Below the pieces are notes generated by a model, which was given only the letters and a program-made list of their open reading frames with translations, was not told where the DNA came from and did not search any database. DNA of 64,000 nt from Aquabacterium sp. (GTDB lineage: Bacteria > Pseudomonadota > Gammaproteobacteria > Burkholderiales > Burkholderiaceae_C). The translations under genes were made by a program, and so were the position numbers. The DNA is taken from the NCBI RefSeq assembly GCF_016234775.1, contig NZ_JACRAH010000062.1, forward strand, positions 1 to 64,000, read 5' to 3'. Shown piece after piece: positions 55,676-64,000 of the stretch. Numbering within the stretch: position 1 is the first letter of the stretch; every line of letters starts with the position of its first letter.

Positions 55676-56905
55676 ATGGACTTTGGCCATTCCCCCCGCG
55701 CCTTGGAATACGTCGAACGCGTCAAGAGCTTCATGCGTGACCACGTGATCCCGGCCGAAGAGGCGTATCACGCGCAGATGACCGGCTCGGCAGATTGGCG
55801 TCAATGGCGCCAGCCCGCCTTGATGGAGGACCTCAAGGCCAAGGCCAAGGCAGCTGGCCTGTGGAACCTCTTCTTGCCCGATCCGCACCACGGCGCCGGC
55901 TTGAAGGTGGTGGAATACGCCGCCCTGGCCGAACTGATGGGCTACAACACCATGGCCGCCGAGGTGTTCAACTGCAACGCGCCCGACACCGGCAACATGG
56001 AAGTGCTGCACATGTACGGCTCGCCCGCACAGCAGGACCGCTGGTTGACACCCTTGCTGGCTGGCGAGATCCGCTCGGCCTTCTGCATGACCGAGCCGGG
56101 CGTGGCGTCGTCGGACGCCACCAATATGGAAGCCACGGCCGTGCCCGAAGGCGACGAGGTCGTGATCAATGGGCGCAAGTGGTTCAGCTCCGGCATTGGC
56201 CACCCCAATTGCAAGATCCTGATCTTCATGGGGCTGACGGACCCGACCGCCGAGCGTCACAAGCGCCACTCGATGATCCTGGTGCCGCTGGACACACCGG
56301 GCGTGAAGATCGAGCGCATGCTGCCGTCGTTCGGTGTGTACGACGAGCCCTTCGGCCATGGCGAAGTTACCTTCGACAAGGTGCGCGTGCCCAAGGAGAA
56401 CATCATTGCCGGCCTGGGTCGTGGCTTCGAGATTGCGCAAGGTCGCCTGGGCCCAGGGCGCATTCACCACTGCATGCGCTGCATCGGGGGCGCCGAGCGT
56501 GCTTTGGCCATGATGGCCGAGCGCGGTGACAAGCGCGTGGCCTTCGGCAAGCCTTTGAATCAATTGGGCGGCAATGTGGACGTGATTGCCAACGCGCGCA
56601 TGGCCATCGAACAAGCCCGTCTGCTTACTCAGAAGGCCGCCTGGATGATGGACACGGTGGGTGTGAAGGCCGCCATGAGCGAGATCTCGCAGATCAAGGT
56701 GGTTGCGCCTAATATGGCGCAGGTGGTGCTGGACGCGGCCATCCAGATGCACGGCGCATTGGGTGTCACGCTGGACACGCCGCTGAGCACCCTGGCGGCC
56801 TATGTGCGCACCATCCGTCTGGCTGATGGCCCGGACGAAGTGCACCGCAAGGTGGTGGCCAAGTTCGAACTGGCCCGGCAGCGAGCCGCACGCGGTGAAG
56901 GCTGA
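55676..56905 (+). CDS. Acyl-CoA dehydrogenase (ACAD10/11-like)
   Basis: A 409-residue FAD enzyme oxidising acyl-CoA to the enoyl-CoA. It has [20 protein letters not shown] (FAD/substrate motif), [18 protein letters not shown] and [17 protein letters not shown]; the length is normal. Members of this branch are paired with APH-type kinases; together they convert hydroxyacyl-CoA via phosphorylated intermediates. First gene of an operon with the kinase 46 bp downstream and the SDR, under the divergent LysR. Confidence 0.92.
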   Translation: MDFGHSPRALEYVERVKSFMRDHVIPAEEAYHAQMTGSADWRQWRQPALMEDLKAKAKAAGLWNLFLPDPHHGAGLKVVEYAALAELMGYNTMAAEVFNCNAPDTGNMEVLHMYGSPAQQDRWLTPLLAGEIRSAFCMTEPGVASSDATNMEATAVPEGDEVVINGRKWFSSGIGHPNCKILIFMGLTDPTAERHKRHSMILVPLDTPGVKIERMLPSFGVYDEPFGHGEVTFDKVRVPKENIIAGLGRGFEIAQGRLGPGRIHHCMRCIGGAERALAMMAERGDKRVAFGKPLNQLGGNVDVIANARMAIEQARLLTQKAAWMMDTVGVKAAMSEISQIKVVAPNMAQVVLDAAIQMHGALGVTLDTPLSTLAAYVRTIRLADGPDEVHRKVVAKFELARQRAARGEG

Positions 56906-56951
56906 GTGCACACAGGTGCCTGGCTGAGAAGCATTCAAGGAGACACAAGCA

Positions 56952-58025
56952 ATGAGCGAGAAGTTGATCGATGCCGCAGGCAAGGTGCGCGCCGGTGAAG
57001 AGGTGGATCTGGTCCGCGTGACCGCGTACCTGCGTGCTGCAGGCCTGGCGGTGGAGGGCGAGCCGCAACTCAAGCAGTTCCCGGGAGGAGCCTCGAACCT
57101 CACCTACCTGCTGAGCTATGAAAACCGCGACCTGATCCTGCGTCGCCCGCCCTTTGGCCACATCGCCAAATCGGCGCATGACGTGGTGCGCGAGGCCCGC
57201 ATCATGGAGATGCTCAAGCCTGTGTACCCGGCCGTGCCGAACGTCTACGCCATCTGTGAGGACACCGAGGTGATTGGTGCGCCCTTCTATGTGATGGAGC
57301 GCCTGGTGGGTGTGATCCCACGCCAGAACCTGCCCGACGAGCTGGGCCTGGATGCCCCCAGGACGCGACAGCTTTGCCTGAATGTGCTGGACAAGCTGAT
57401 CGACCTACACATGCTGAATGTGAAGGACGCTGGCCTGGATACGCTGGGCAAGGGCGAAGGTTATGTGGCGCGTCAGATCGAGGGCTGGAGCAAGCGCTTC
57501 CGTGCTGCGCGCACGGATGACGTGTCCGACTTTGAGTCCGTGATGCAGTGGTTGGCCGACAAGCAGCCCAGGCAGGAAGTGGCCATCTGCCTGATCCACA
57601 ACGACTTCCGTTTCGACAACGTCGTGCTGGACATCGCCGATCCGATGAAGGTGATCGGCGTGCTGGACTGGGAAATGGCCACGCTGGGCGACCCATTGAT
57701 GGACCTGGGCAGCTCGCTGGCCTATTGGGTGCAGGCCGATGACGACCCCTTCATGCTGGGCTCGCGCCGTCAACCCACGAACGCGCCGGGCATGCTGACC
57801 CGCCAGGAAGTGATCGAGTACTACGCCCAACGCACCGGCTGGAGCGTGGCCAACTTCGATTTCTACGAGGTCTATGGTCTGTTCCGCCTGGCGGGTATCG
57901 TGCAGCAGATCTACAAGCGCTTCAAGGAGGGCAACGCCCGCAACCCGGTGTTCGCGACCTTCGGGCCGTTTGCCAACTACCTGGGCCAGCGTTGCGAACG
58001 CATCATCGCGCAGTCGTCGCTGTAA
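56952..58025 (+). CDS. Phosphotransferase family protein (APH-type, ACAD11 N-domain-like)
   Basis: A 357-residue kinase of the aminoglycoside-phosphotransferase fold, here likely acting on a hydroxyacyl-CoA rather than a drug. The catalytic loop is LIHNDFRFDNVVL (near 214-226), with the metal-binding DWEMATLGDPLMDL following at about 236. LKQFPGGASNLTYLLSY is the P-loop-like strand. It is 46 bp downstream of the acyl-CoA dehydrogenase gene, matching the fused ACAD10/11 arrangement of eukaryotes and LvaA of Pseudomonas levulinate catabolism. Confidence 0.9.
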   Translation: MSEKLIDAAGKVRAGEEVDLVRVTAYLRAAGLAVEGEPQLKQFPGGASNLTYLLSYENRDLILRRPPFGHIAKSAHDVVREARIMEMLKPVYPAVPNVYAICEDTEVIGAPFYVMERLVGVIPRQNLPDELGLDAPRTRQLCLNVLDKLIDLHMLNVKDAGLDTLGKGEGYVARQIEGWSKRFRAARTDDVSDFESVMQWLADKQPRQEVAICLIHNDFRFDNVVLDIADPMKVIGVLDWEMATLGDPLMDLGSSLAYWVQADDDPFMLGSRRQPTNAPGMLTRQEVIEYYAQRTGWSVANFDFYEVYGLFRLAGIVQQIYKRFKEGNARNPVFATFGPFANYLGQRCERIIAQSSL

Positions 58026-58064
58026 GGCGCAGCCTGTTCAGCACACCTTTCGAGATTTCAAACC

Positions 58065-58835
58065 ATGAGCATTCCCAACACGTTTGATCTGACGGGCAAG
58101 GTCGCCCTGGTCACTGGTGCCAGCCGTGGCATCGGTGAAGCCATCGCGCGCCTGATGGCCGCACACGGTGCCCACGTCATCATCTCCAGCCGCAAGGCCG
58201 AGCCCTGCGAGGCGGTGGCGCAATCCATTCGCGAAGCGGGAGGCAAGGCGTCCGTCATCCCTTGCCATGTGGGCGAGATGGACCAGATCGATGCCACGTT
58301 CGCGGCCATCGAGCAGCAGTTCGGCCGCCTGGACATCCTGGTCAACAACGCCGCGGCCAATCCTTACTTCGGCCACATCAGCGACACCGACCTGGGCGCC
58401 TTCCAGAAGACGGTGGATGTGAACATCCGCGGCTACTTCTTCATGTGCGCACGTGGCTCCAAGCTGATGGCGAAGAACGGTGGTGGCTCGATCATCAACA
58501 TCGCGTCGGTCAATGGCGTGGTGCCAGGCATGCTGCAAGGCATTTACTCGATCAGCAAGGCGGCTGTGATTTCGATGACGCATGCCTTTGCCAAGGAGTG
58601 TGCGTCGATGAAGGTGCGCGTCAACGCCATCCTGCCAGGTGCCACGGATACCAAGTTCGCATCGGCCCTGACCACGAATGACGCCATCCTGAAGGTGGTG
58701 ATGGCGCATACGCCTTTGAACCGTGTGGCGGACCCCAAGGAAATGGCTGGCGCGGCCTTGTACCTGGCCAGCGATGCGGCCAGCTACACCACGGGGGCTT
58801 GCCTGAATGTGGATGGTGGTTATCTGACGGCTTGA
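58065..58835 (+). CDS. Short-chain dehydrogenase/reductase (FabG-like)
   Basis: A 256-residue NAD(P)-dependent SDR. It has the cofactor motif VTGASRGIGEAIARL (17-31), the NNAAANPYFG loop, catalytic Ser in NIASVNGVV and the YSISKAAV Tyr-Lys pair. The end ASYTTGACLNVDGGYLTA is the classical SDR C-terminus. It follows the kinase by 39 bp and completes the operon; it could oxidise or reduce the hydroxyacyl product. Confidence 0.92.
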   Translation: MSIPNTFDLTGKVALVTGASRGIGEAIARLMAAHGAHVIISSRKAEPCEAVAQSIREAGGKASVIPCHVGEMDQIDATFAAIEQQFGRLDILVNNAAANPYFGHISDTDLGAFQKTVDVNIRGYFFMCARGSKLMAKNGGGSIINIASVNGVVPGMLQGIYSISKAAVISMTHAFAKECASMKVRVNAILPGATDTKFASALTTNDAILKVVMAHTPLNRVADPKEMAGAALYLASDAASYTTGACLNVDGGYLTA

Positions 58836-58848
58836 TGCTCATGCCACG

Positions 58849-59811
58849 TCAAGCCCGCGGGACATGCTTGAGCTTGTCCGGGTTGCGCATGACGTAGATG
58901 GCTGTGATCCGCCCACCTTCTGCGATCTCCAATGCCAAGGTCTGGACGACGCTGCCATCGGCCGCATGGAACACCGCACCGGGCATGCCATTGATGGATG
59001 CTGGCCGCGTGGCGCCGGGCTCGCGCAGCCACAGGCGCGCAAAACCCACCAGGACCTGGGCGACCTTGTCCGCCCCCAGAAGTGGCCTGGGGACCGAGTT
59101 GACCTTGCCTCCGCCATCGGCCATGAACACGACGTCTTGCGCCAAGGTGTCAGCCAGAGCCTGAACGTCGCCCATCTGCAAGGCCATGGCAAATGCCGTG
59201 GCGATTCGGCTGGCTTGTTCGGGTGACGGCGGGCTGGTGCCTCTGCGGGGTCTGCCCGCTGACAGCGGCGCGGCCTTGCCTGCCTTATCCGCTTTAGGCG
59301 ACTGCTCATCGGGTGTCGGCACCGAAGCGGCCAATTGTTGGCGCGCTCGGGACGCGAGTTGCCGGCAAGCAGCCGCGCTGCGGTCCAGCACCTGCGCAAT
59401 GGCATCAAAGTCCCAGTCGAAGACCTCGTTGAGCAGAAAGACAGCGCGCTCGCTGGGCGTGAGCCTTTGCAGCACCAGCAGAAAGGCGATCTCCAGATCC
59501 TGCGCCATGGTGACCATCTCTTCGGCACCGGCTTGCGCCGAGTAGGGATCGTCGATCCAGGGTTCAGGCAGCCACACGCCCACATAGTGTTCGCGCTGCT
59601 TCTGTGCGGAGCGCAGGCGGTCGAAGCAAAGGCGCGTCAGCGTCTGGGCCAGAAAGGCGCGCGGTTCGATGATGTCCGCATGTGGCACCTCGCGCCAGCG
59701 CAGCCAGCAGTCCTGTACGGCATCTTCCGCCTCAGCCACAGAGCCCAGCATCCGGTAAGCCAGACCCCGTAGAAATCGGCGATGTGATTCGAATTCGATT
59801 GTCGGTTCCAT
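58849..59811 (-). CDS. RNA polymerase sigma factor, ECF41 family (SigJ-type)
   Basis: A 320-residue extracytoplasmic-function sigma factor. Region sigma2 (about 5-75) and sigma4 (about 100-165) are followed by an Ala/Pro/Ser-rich linker (165-197) and a SnoaL-like domain. The ECF41 hallmarks are present: WLPEP (80-84), DGGGK (232-236) and NPDKL (310-314). In this group the C-terminal domain modulates activity in place of a separate anti-sigma factor. It is the last gene of a three-gene minus-strand operon with a carboxymuconolactone-decarboxylase-like gene (16 bp upstream), the standard ECF41 partner. Confidence 0.92.
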   Translation of the reverse strand: MEPTIEFESHRRFLRGLAYRMLGSVAEAEDAVQDCWLRWREVPHADIIEPRAFLAQTLTRLCFDRLRSAQKQREHYVGVWLPEPWIDDPYSAQAGAEEMVTMAQDLEIAFLLVLQRLTPSERAVFLLNEVFDWDFDAIAQVLDRSAAACRQLASRARQQLAASVPTPDEQSPKADKAGKAAPLSAGRPRRGTSPPSPEQASRIATAFAMALQMGDVQALADTLAQDVVFMADGGGKVNSVPRPLLGADKVAQVLVGFARLWLREPGATRPASINGMPGAVFHAADGSVVQTLALEIAEGGRITAIYVMRNPDKLKHVPRA

Positions 59812-59827
59812 GTGCGATTCGAGTTGG

Positions 59828-60364
59828 TTACTGGTCGCCGTAGTCCAGGATCTGGCAATCTTGATTGTGGCCCAGGGCCCGTTTGACCATAGGGAAGCTA
59901 CGGGCGCCTGCCATGGCCAGGGTCAGAGAGATCAGGCCTTGCTCACCCCATCTGGCTTTGATGTGCTGGCGCATGGCATTGGTGTTGGCCTCCTGCGAGT
60001 CAGGTCGGATGACGGCGTGAGCCCATTGATAGGCCAGGGCTGTATCTGAGCCCATGCCTTTCAGATCACCTCGCGTGATGGCCTTGATCACCTCCAAAGG
60101 CACGCCTTGTTGCCTCGCCATGTTGATGGTCAGTTGCTGACATGGACCGCAATCTTCGCTATGGGTGGCCACCCATTTGACAGCGAACCAGGGTGCGAGA
60201 GGCATCTGCGGGTGTCGGTAGGCGGCCAGGGTGAACAAGCAGGAGAAGGCCTTGAAGGGCTTGAGGCCCGCATCCAGTATCTGGTGGGTGTAGGCCATGT
60301 CGTAGTTGAACTGCCGGGCAAAGGCGTCCAGCCGCTTTCTGATGAAGGTTCTGGGGCCCCACAT
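59828..60364 (-). CDS. Carboxymuconolactone-decarboxylase/AhpD-like protein (ECF41 partner)
   Basis: A 178-residue all-helical AhpD-fold protein; SEDCGPCQQLTINMA has the CxxC motif (Cys72 and Cys75) typical of alkylhydroperoxidase-like proteins. The ATG at 60364 (MWGPRTFIRKR) lies 2 bp after the upstream gene's stop, so the two are coupled; the longer upstream frame is antisense-like and unsupported. Such 'COE' proteins are the characteristic targets of ECF41 sigma factors. Confidence 0.82.
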   Translation of the reverse strand: MWGPRTFIRKRLDAFARQFNYDMAYTHQILDAGLKPFKAFSCLFTLAAYRHPQMPLAPWFAVKWVATHSEDCGPCQQLTINMARQQGVPLEVIKAITRGDLKGMGSDTALAYQWAHAVIRPDSQEANTNAMRQHIKARWGEQGLISLTLAMAGARSFPMVKRALGHNQDCQILDYGDQ

Positions 60365-60366
60365 GC

Positions 60367-60750
60367 TCAGGGCCTCCTCATCGACGGGCTTTGCCAGGCC
60401 AGCAAGCCGGTCAGCAAGGCCGGCAAGGTCACGCCGGGGAAGGTTTTCCACCAGACTGTCCAGCCGCAAATGCCGATGGCGAGTTCGTACAGGTGAACGC
60501 CCGCATGGCTCATGAGGAACAAGGCGACCAACGTTGTGGTGGCCAGGGCGTCTGCCGGGCGCAGCAGGCTCCACACCAGGGCCGCAGCAGCGCTCAGATA
60601 GGCGCAGCCGATGTCGCGAATGAAATGGGTGTTCAGCGGGCCGGTCAGGCTCACGGTCGGGATGGTGTGATACCAGCGCTCAGGTGCGATGAGCATGAAC
60701 AGGCCGTTGCCTGCCAGCGAGGTCGAAAGTAGGGCTCTGAGCCAGGGCAT
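60367..60750 (-). CDS. Small four-helix membrane protein, first gene of the ECF41 operon
   Basis: A 127-residue protein with four hydrophobic segments (about 3-25, 44-65, 70-90 and 100-118). PERWYHTIPTVSLTGPLNTHFIRDIG is a conserved-looking loop. No function is known; the layout resembles the DoxX/DUF-type small membrane proteins. It precedes the carboxymuconolactone-decarboxylase-like gene by 2 bp and follows the ECF41 promoter. Confidence 0.72.
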   Translation of the reverse strand: MPWLRALLSTSLAGNGLFMLIAPERWYHTIPTVSLTGPLNTHFIRDIGCAYLSAAAALVWSLLRPADALATTTLVALFLMSHAGVHLYELAIGICGWTVWWKTFPGVTLPALLTGLLAWQSPSMRRP

Positions 60751-60784
60751 GGCGCGCTCCGTATGAAAGTGGCAATACCTTCAT

Positions 60785-60811
60785 GACGAAGCTGCGCGAC
60801 GCTTTGTGACG
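60785..60811 (-). promoter_or_regulatory. ECF41-type promoter
   Basis: On the minus strand CGTCACA (60811-60805), a 16-bp spacer and CGTC (60788-60785) match the published ECF41 consensus TGTCACA-N16-CGTC with a single difference in the first base. The start would lie near 60778, about 28 nt before the first gene of the operon that ends in the sigma factor, implying autoregulation. Confidence 0.75.
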
Positions 60812-60845
60812 CGAAGCAAGAACTTTCGTTGCTTATATCACCGGG

Positions 60846-61646
60846 CTACTTCACCAGCCGGTTGAGACCTTCGGCATCAAAGTGCTCTTGCGTCTGCGCA
60901 TCGGTGGGCAGGCAGGTGCGGGCGTCTTCGGTCTGCGCTTCCTTGGCCAGCTTGCCGATGGCCTGCCACAACAAGGTGATCTGGTGCTCGTGGCCGGAGG
61001 CGTTGTCGATCAGGCCACGCAAAGCTTGCGACAGCGGGTCATCGCCCTCGGTCACGCCATAGGCCGAGAAGCCCAGCTTGGCCGCGATGGCTTCGCGTTC
61101 GGCCTGCTTCTCGTCCATCACGGTGGCCTTGGCCACGATGATGCGAGCCGGGTTGCCCACAGCCGTGGCGCCGGGGGGCACGGGCTTGGTCACCACGGCG
61201 TTGGAGCCCACGCGGGCCCCATCGCCCACGGTGAAGCCGCCCAGCACCTGTGCATTGGCGCCCACGATCACGCCGCGGCCCAGGGTGGGGTGGCGCTTGG
61301 TGCCTTTGCTCAGCGACGTGCCGCCCAGCGTCACGCCCTGGTAGATGGTGCAGCCATCGCCGATCTCGGCGGTTTCGCCCACCACCACACCCATGCCGTG
61401 ATCAATGAAGACGCGGCGGCCCATCGTGGCGCCAGGATGAATCTCGATGCCCGTGAAGAAGCGGCCCCAATGCGAGATCCAGCGGCCCAGCCACTTGAGC
61501 TGATGCGTCCAGCACCAGTGCGCGAGGCGGTGCATGGCCAGGGCGTGCAGACCGGGGTAACAGGTCAGCACTTCCCAGGCGGTGCGGGCCGCAGGGTCGC
61601 GTTCCAGGATGCAGGCGATGTCTTCTCGCAGTCGGGCAAAGAGCAT
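60846..61646 (-). CDS. cysE: Serine O-acetyltransferase
   Basis: A 266-residue left-handed beta-helix acetyltransferase that makes O-acetylserine, the acceptor for sulfide in cysteine synthesis. The N-terminal helical domain ([19 protein letters not shown]) is followed by hexapeptide repeats: [30 protein letters not shown], and [27 protein letters not shown]. It is downstream of trmJ by 107 bp on the same strand, a common betaproteobacterial pairing. Confidence 0.95.
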   Translation of the reverse strand: MLFARLREDIACILERDPAARTAWEVLTCYPGLHALAMHRLAHWCWTHQLKWLGRWISHWGRFFTGIEIHPGATMGRRVFIDHGMGVVVGETAEIGDGCTIYQGVTLGGTSLSKGTKRHPTLGRGVIVGANAQVLGGFTVGDGARVGSNAVVTKPVPPGATAVGNPARIIVAKATVMDEKQAEREAIAAKLGFSAYGVTEGDDPLSQALRGLIDNASGHEHQITLLWQAIGKLAKEAQTEDARTCLPTDAQTQEHFDAEGLNRLVK

Positions 61647-61753
61647 GAAGAATGAGCTTATGCGTTTTTCGAATCAGGCCCTGGAGTTTACCGGGCAGAC
61701 ACAAAGACCATGGGCGGGCAGCGTTTGGGCATCTGTGCTTGATCTGATGTGGA

Positions 61754-62527
61754 TCAGCGTGGCTTGTCCATGATGGCTTTGGCGATGCCGCGCAGGATGT
61801 GGATTTCTTCCTGGCGCAACTCGGCGCGGTTGAGCAACTGGTTCAGGCGCGGCATCAGCTTCTTGGGCGCGGCTGGATCCAGGAAACCCAGCTGCACCAG
61901 TGCTTTTTCCCAATGATCCAGTGCGCCTTGCACGGCCGCGCCACTGGCCAGATCAACGTCTGGTGTGCGTGCCTCCACCGGGAATCCGCCCAGCGCCTGG
62001 CGCCACTCATAGGCCAACACCTGCACGGCCTGCGACAGGTTGAGCGAACCGTAGTGGGGGTTGGTGGGGATGCTGATCACGGCATGGCAGCGGTACACAT
62101 CCTCATTGGCCATGCCGTAGCGTTCACTGCCGAACACGAAGCCCACGCGGTGGGCGGGATCGTGGCGGGCCAGTTCGCCCAGGCCTTCGCGCGGGGTGAT
62201 GGTGGGTGGGCCGAAGTCGCGCGGTGTCATGGCGGTGCCGATGGCATAGGTGATGCCGTCCAGCGCTTCGGCCAGGGTGTCGGCCACGCGAGCACGCACG
62301 AGGATGTCGGCAGCGCCGCTGGCCAGGGCCACGGTTTCCTCCTGGATGAGCACGTCCTCAAAGCGGGGGCGCACCAGCACGAGATCGGAAAAGCCCATGA
62401 CTTTCATCGCACGCGCCGTGGCGCCCACATTGCCGGGGTGGCTGGTGCCGATCAGGATGAATCGGGTGGGGTCGGCGGGGCCCGCAACAGGGGGGGAAGC
62501 AGGCGAAGAAAGGGGGGCAGAGCTCAT
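61754..62527 (-). CDS. trmJ: tRNA (cytidine/uridine-2'-O-)-methyltransferase TrmJ-type
   Basis: A 257-residue SPOUT methyltransferase modifying position 32 of tRNA. FILIGTSHPGNVGATARAMKVMGF, VLVRPRFED and GRVLVFGSERYGM-type VGFVFGSERYGMANEDVYRCH and IPTNPHYGSLNLSQAVQVLAYEW are the knot signatures. The ATG at 62527 (MSSAPLSSPA) is chosen over longer starts. The C-terminal extension of about 60 residues is usual for TrmJ. Confidence 0.92.
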   Translation of the reverse strand: MSSAPLSSPASPPVAGPADPTRFILIGTSHPGNVGATARAMKVMGFSDLVLVRPRFEDVLIQEETVALASGAADILVRARVADTLAEALDGITYAIGTAMTPRDFGPPTITPREGLGELARHDPAHRVGFVFGSERYGMANEDVYRCHAVISIPTNPHYGSLNLSQAVQVLAYEWRQALGGFPVEARTPDVDLASGAAVQGALDHWEKALVQLGFLDPAAPKKLMPRLNQLLNRAELRQEEIHILRGIAKAIMDKPR

Positions 62528-62621
62528 GAAAACTTCAGGATGTACGGCATGAATGCGCGATAAGCCCTTGATTCTGATCGGAATCGCTGAAAAAGGGGGT
62601 GCAAAAAGCAACAGGCTTCTA

Positions 62622-62627
62622 TAGAAT
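62622..62627 (+). promoter_or_regulatory. Possible -10 box for suhB
   Basis: TAGAAT (within TATAGAAT) with a poor -35 candidate GTGCAA 17 bp upstream. It is in the 293-bp gap between divergent trmJ and suhB and would give a long 5' leader of about 190 nt. No structured RNA is evident. Confidence 0.35.
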
Positions 62628-62820
62628 GCTCGATTCTCGCTCGTTCTTTGATCACTGCTGCGCCCCCATCCCCTGCCTGGACTTCAGTCTGGCCGGTGCT
62701 GACTGCCTTGCTCACTTGCCTGGATCTCCCCCGTTTCCAATGGGTTGATGATCGGTTTGTCGCCTTGCACTGTCGCTCTGTCATTCGTCTCAGGTGGTTT
62801 ATCGGTTTCCAAGGTTAAAC

Positions 62821-63843
62821 ATGTCTCAAGCCCTGCATCCCATGCTCAACATCGCCATCAAAGCTGCTCGCGCAGCCGGGGCGATCATCAACCGGGCCTC
62901 GCTCGACATCGAGCGACTGACTGTGATCTCGAAGTCTCACAACGACTTCGTGACCGAGGTGGACAAGGCGGCAGAAGACGCGATCATCGGCACGATCCTG
63001 GAGGCCTATCCTGGCCACGGCATCCTGGCCGAAGAATCGGGCCGCGAACACGGCGCCCGTCACAGCGACTACGTCTGGATCATCGATCCGCTCGACGGCA
63101 CCACCAACTTCATCCACGGCTTCCCGGTCTACGCGGTCTCCATCGCGCTGACCTTCCGTGGACAGATCCAGCAAGCGGTTGTGTACGACCCGAGCCGCAA
63201 TGACCTGTTCTATGCGTCCAAGGGCAAGGGCGCCTACATGAACGACCGCCGCATCCGCGTGTCCAAGCGCACCCGCATGCTGGACTCCCTGATCGGCACG
63301 GGCTTCCCCTTCCGCAAGGGCGACAATTTCCAGCGCTACATGAAGATGTTCGAAGACGTCATGGTGCAGTGCGCTGGCGTGCGTCGGCCGGGCGCTGCTT
63401 CGCTGGACCTTTGCTACGTGGCAGCCGGCTTCTACGATGCTTTCTTTGAGACCGGCCTGAGCCCCTGGGACGTGGCCGCAGGCGCGCTGATCATCACCGA
63501 GGCCGGTGGCCTGGTGGGCAATTTCACGGGTGAGCCCGACTTCCTGTACCAGCGCGAAATCCTGGCCGGCACGCCTCGCATCTACGGCCAGATGGTCAAG
63601 ACGCTGGCACCGTACACCCGCGTGATCTCTGATGCCGACGCGGCCGCCGCTGCAGCTGCCGACGGTGGCGAAGAAGGCGAAGCCGATCCGGAAGACGACG
63701 CCCTGATCCAGTCCTTGCAAGAGGCTGAAGATGCCGCGCAGGCCGCCAAGGCCGCTGAGCCAGAGAAGCCCAAGCGCACCCGCATCACGGCTGCTGCCAA
63801 GGCGGCAGAAGTGCGTGAAGGCAAGGACGACGCACCGTTCTGA
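62821..63843 (+). CDS. suhB: Inositol-monophosphatase family protein SuhB with acidic C-terminal tail
   Basis: A 340-residue protein. The core (about 1-262) is an inositol-1-monophosphatase with [28 protein letters not shown] (87-103) and [18 protein letters not shown], all metal/phosphate-binding. SuhB also joins ribosomal RNA antitermination complexes. Residues about 263-340 form an Ala/Asp/Glu-rich tail ([20 protein letters not shown] and onward), absent from the 267-residue E. coli protein. The ATG at 62821 fits the family start. Confidence 0.92.
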   Translation: MSQALHPMLNIAIKAARAAGAIINRASLDIERLTVISKSHNDFVTEVDKAAEDAIIGTILEAYPGHGILAEESGREHGARHSDYVWIIDPLDGTTNFIHGFPVYAVSIALTFRGQIQQAVVYDPSRNDLFYASKGKGAYMNDRRIRVSKRTRMLDSLIGTGFPFRKGDNFQRYMKMFEDVMVQCAGVRRPGAASLDLCYVAAGFYDAFFETGLSPWDVAAGALIITEAGGLVGNFTGEPDFLYQREILAGTPRIYGQMVKTLAPYTRVISDADAAAAAAADGGEEGEADPEDDALIQSLQEAEDAAQAAKAAEPEKPKRTRITAAAKAAEVREGKDDAPF

Positions 63844-63888
63844 TGCCGGGCACCCGATGCGGTGCTGCAGTTGATGATCGATGAATAA

Positions 63889-63916
63889 AAAGGGGCGCCC
63901 GATCGGAGCGCCCCTT
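63889..63916. terminator. Intrinsic terminator after suhB
   Basis: AAAAAGGGGCGC and GCGCCCCTTTT form a strong stem (loop about 7 bases) with A and T tails, usable in both directions, between suhB and the next minus-strand gene. Confidence 0.88.
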
Positions 63917-63942
63917 TTCCTTGATGGATTGGCTTTGCTTGA

Positions 63943-64000
63943 TCAGGACGGCGCGTTGCCGCCGCGAAGCCTTTCCAGCTTGGCTTGTGCGGCGTCGGCA
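63943..64000 (-). CDS. C-terminal end of a minus-strand protein (5' part outside window)
   Basis: From the TGA at 63943-63945 the minus-strand frame reads back as ADAAQAKLERLRGGNAPS, a helical Ala-rich tail that continues past the right edge. The placement just beyond the suhB terminator supports a real gene end. The product cannot be named from 18 residues. Confidence 0.5.
   Translation of the reverse strand, partial: ADAAQAKLERLRGGNAPS

Noticed and set aside
56952-58025. Aminoglycoside resistance gene
   Set aside because: The APH fold is shared, but the gene sits in an operon with an acyl-CoA dehydrogenase and resembles the ACAD10/11 kinase domain, so drug resistance is not the likely role.

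Overview
The window reads as one contiguous piece of a high-GC betaproteobacterial chromosome, most likely order Burkholderiales (Comamonadaceae / Aquabacterium-Leptothrix-Rubrivivax neighbourhood; I cannot fix the genus). Reasons are the rpsF-priB-rpsR order, a PilJ-type protein inside a nitrate-assimilation cluster, several TRAP transporters, a fused 1194-residue indolepyruvate ferredoxin oxidoreductase, a tandem glycine riboswitch before gcvT, and protein sequences of betaproteobacterial flavour. No rRNA, tRNA, insertion sequence, phage gene or CRISPR array is visible; this is mainly housekeeping and metabolic chromosome.

Layout. 1-861: minus-strand ribosomal operon rpsF-priB-rpsR (rpsR runs off the left edge). 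1055-4539: PEP synthase ppsA and its divergent regulator ppsR. 4533-7247: a hybrid sensor kinase. 7498-12385: glycine cleavage operon gcvT-gcvH-gcvP behind a tandem glycine riboswitch. 12495-19476: a C4-dicarboxylate-type TRAP system (dctP-dctQ-dctM) with a divergent dctS-dctR two-component pair and a further solute-binding protein. 19521-25760: a stand-alone riboflavin synthase paralogue, indolepyruvate oxidoreductase, a DUF2314 protein and a DMT exporter. 25700-35286: a nitrate-assimilation island (ybiB, nasA, Tat-exported double PilJ-domain protein, a NirB-like flavoprotein lacking the siroheme half, a phosphatase/kinase fusion, and the nitrate transporter). 35519-45009: dcd, DUF1801, PHP phosphatase, YciO, glutaredoxin, plsY, AI-2E permease, hda, HAD phosphatase, pcnB, folK. 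45424-46217: rpsU and yqeY. 46318-50434: a second TRAP system. 50620-53357: pmbA, yjgA, mog. 53424-58835: a polytopic membrane protein, a LysR regulator, and the operon acyl-CoA dehydrogenase / APH-type kinase / SDR. 58849-60811: an ECF41-type sigma factor operon with a matching promoter. 60846-63843: cysE, trmJ, suhB. A partial minus-strand gene starts at the right edge.

The most interesting region is 26-35 kb. The NirB-like gene ends cleanly where full-length NirB would enter its Fe-S/siroheme half, nirD is absent, and a periplasmic protein with two copies of the nitrate-sensing GRQRMLSQR box sits between it and nasA. The gene is preceded by a near-consensus sigma-54 promoter and two NtrC-like dyads 52 bp apart, so the cluster is probably nitrogen-regulated. 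The enzyme may form an NADH-nitrate reductase with nasA, with nitrite reduced by something encoded elsewhere. Two other readable circuits are the ECF41 sigma operon, whose promoter matches the known ECF41 consensus, and the LysR-controlled acyl-CoA dehydrogenase/kinase operon, whose composition resembles 4-hydroxyacyl-CoA (levulinate-type) catabolism.
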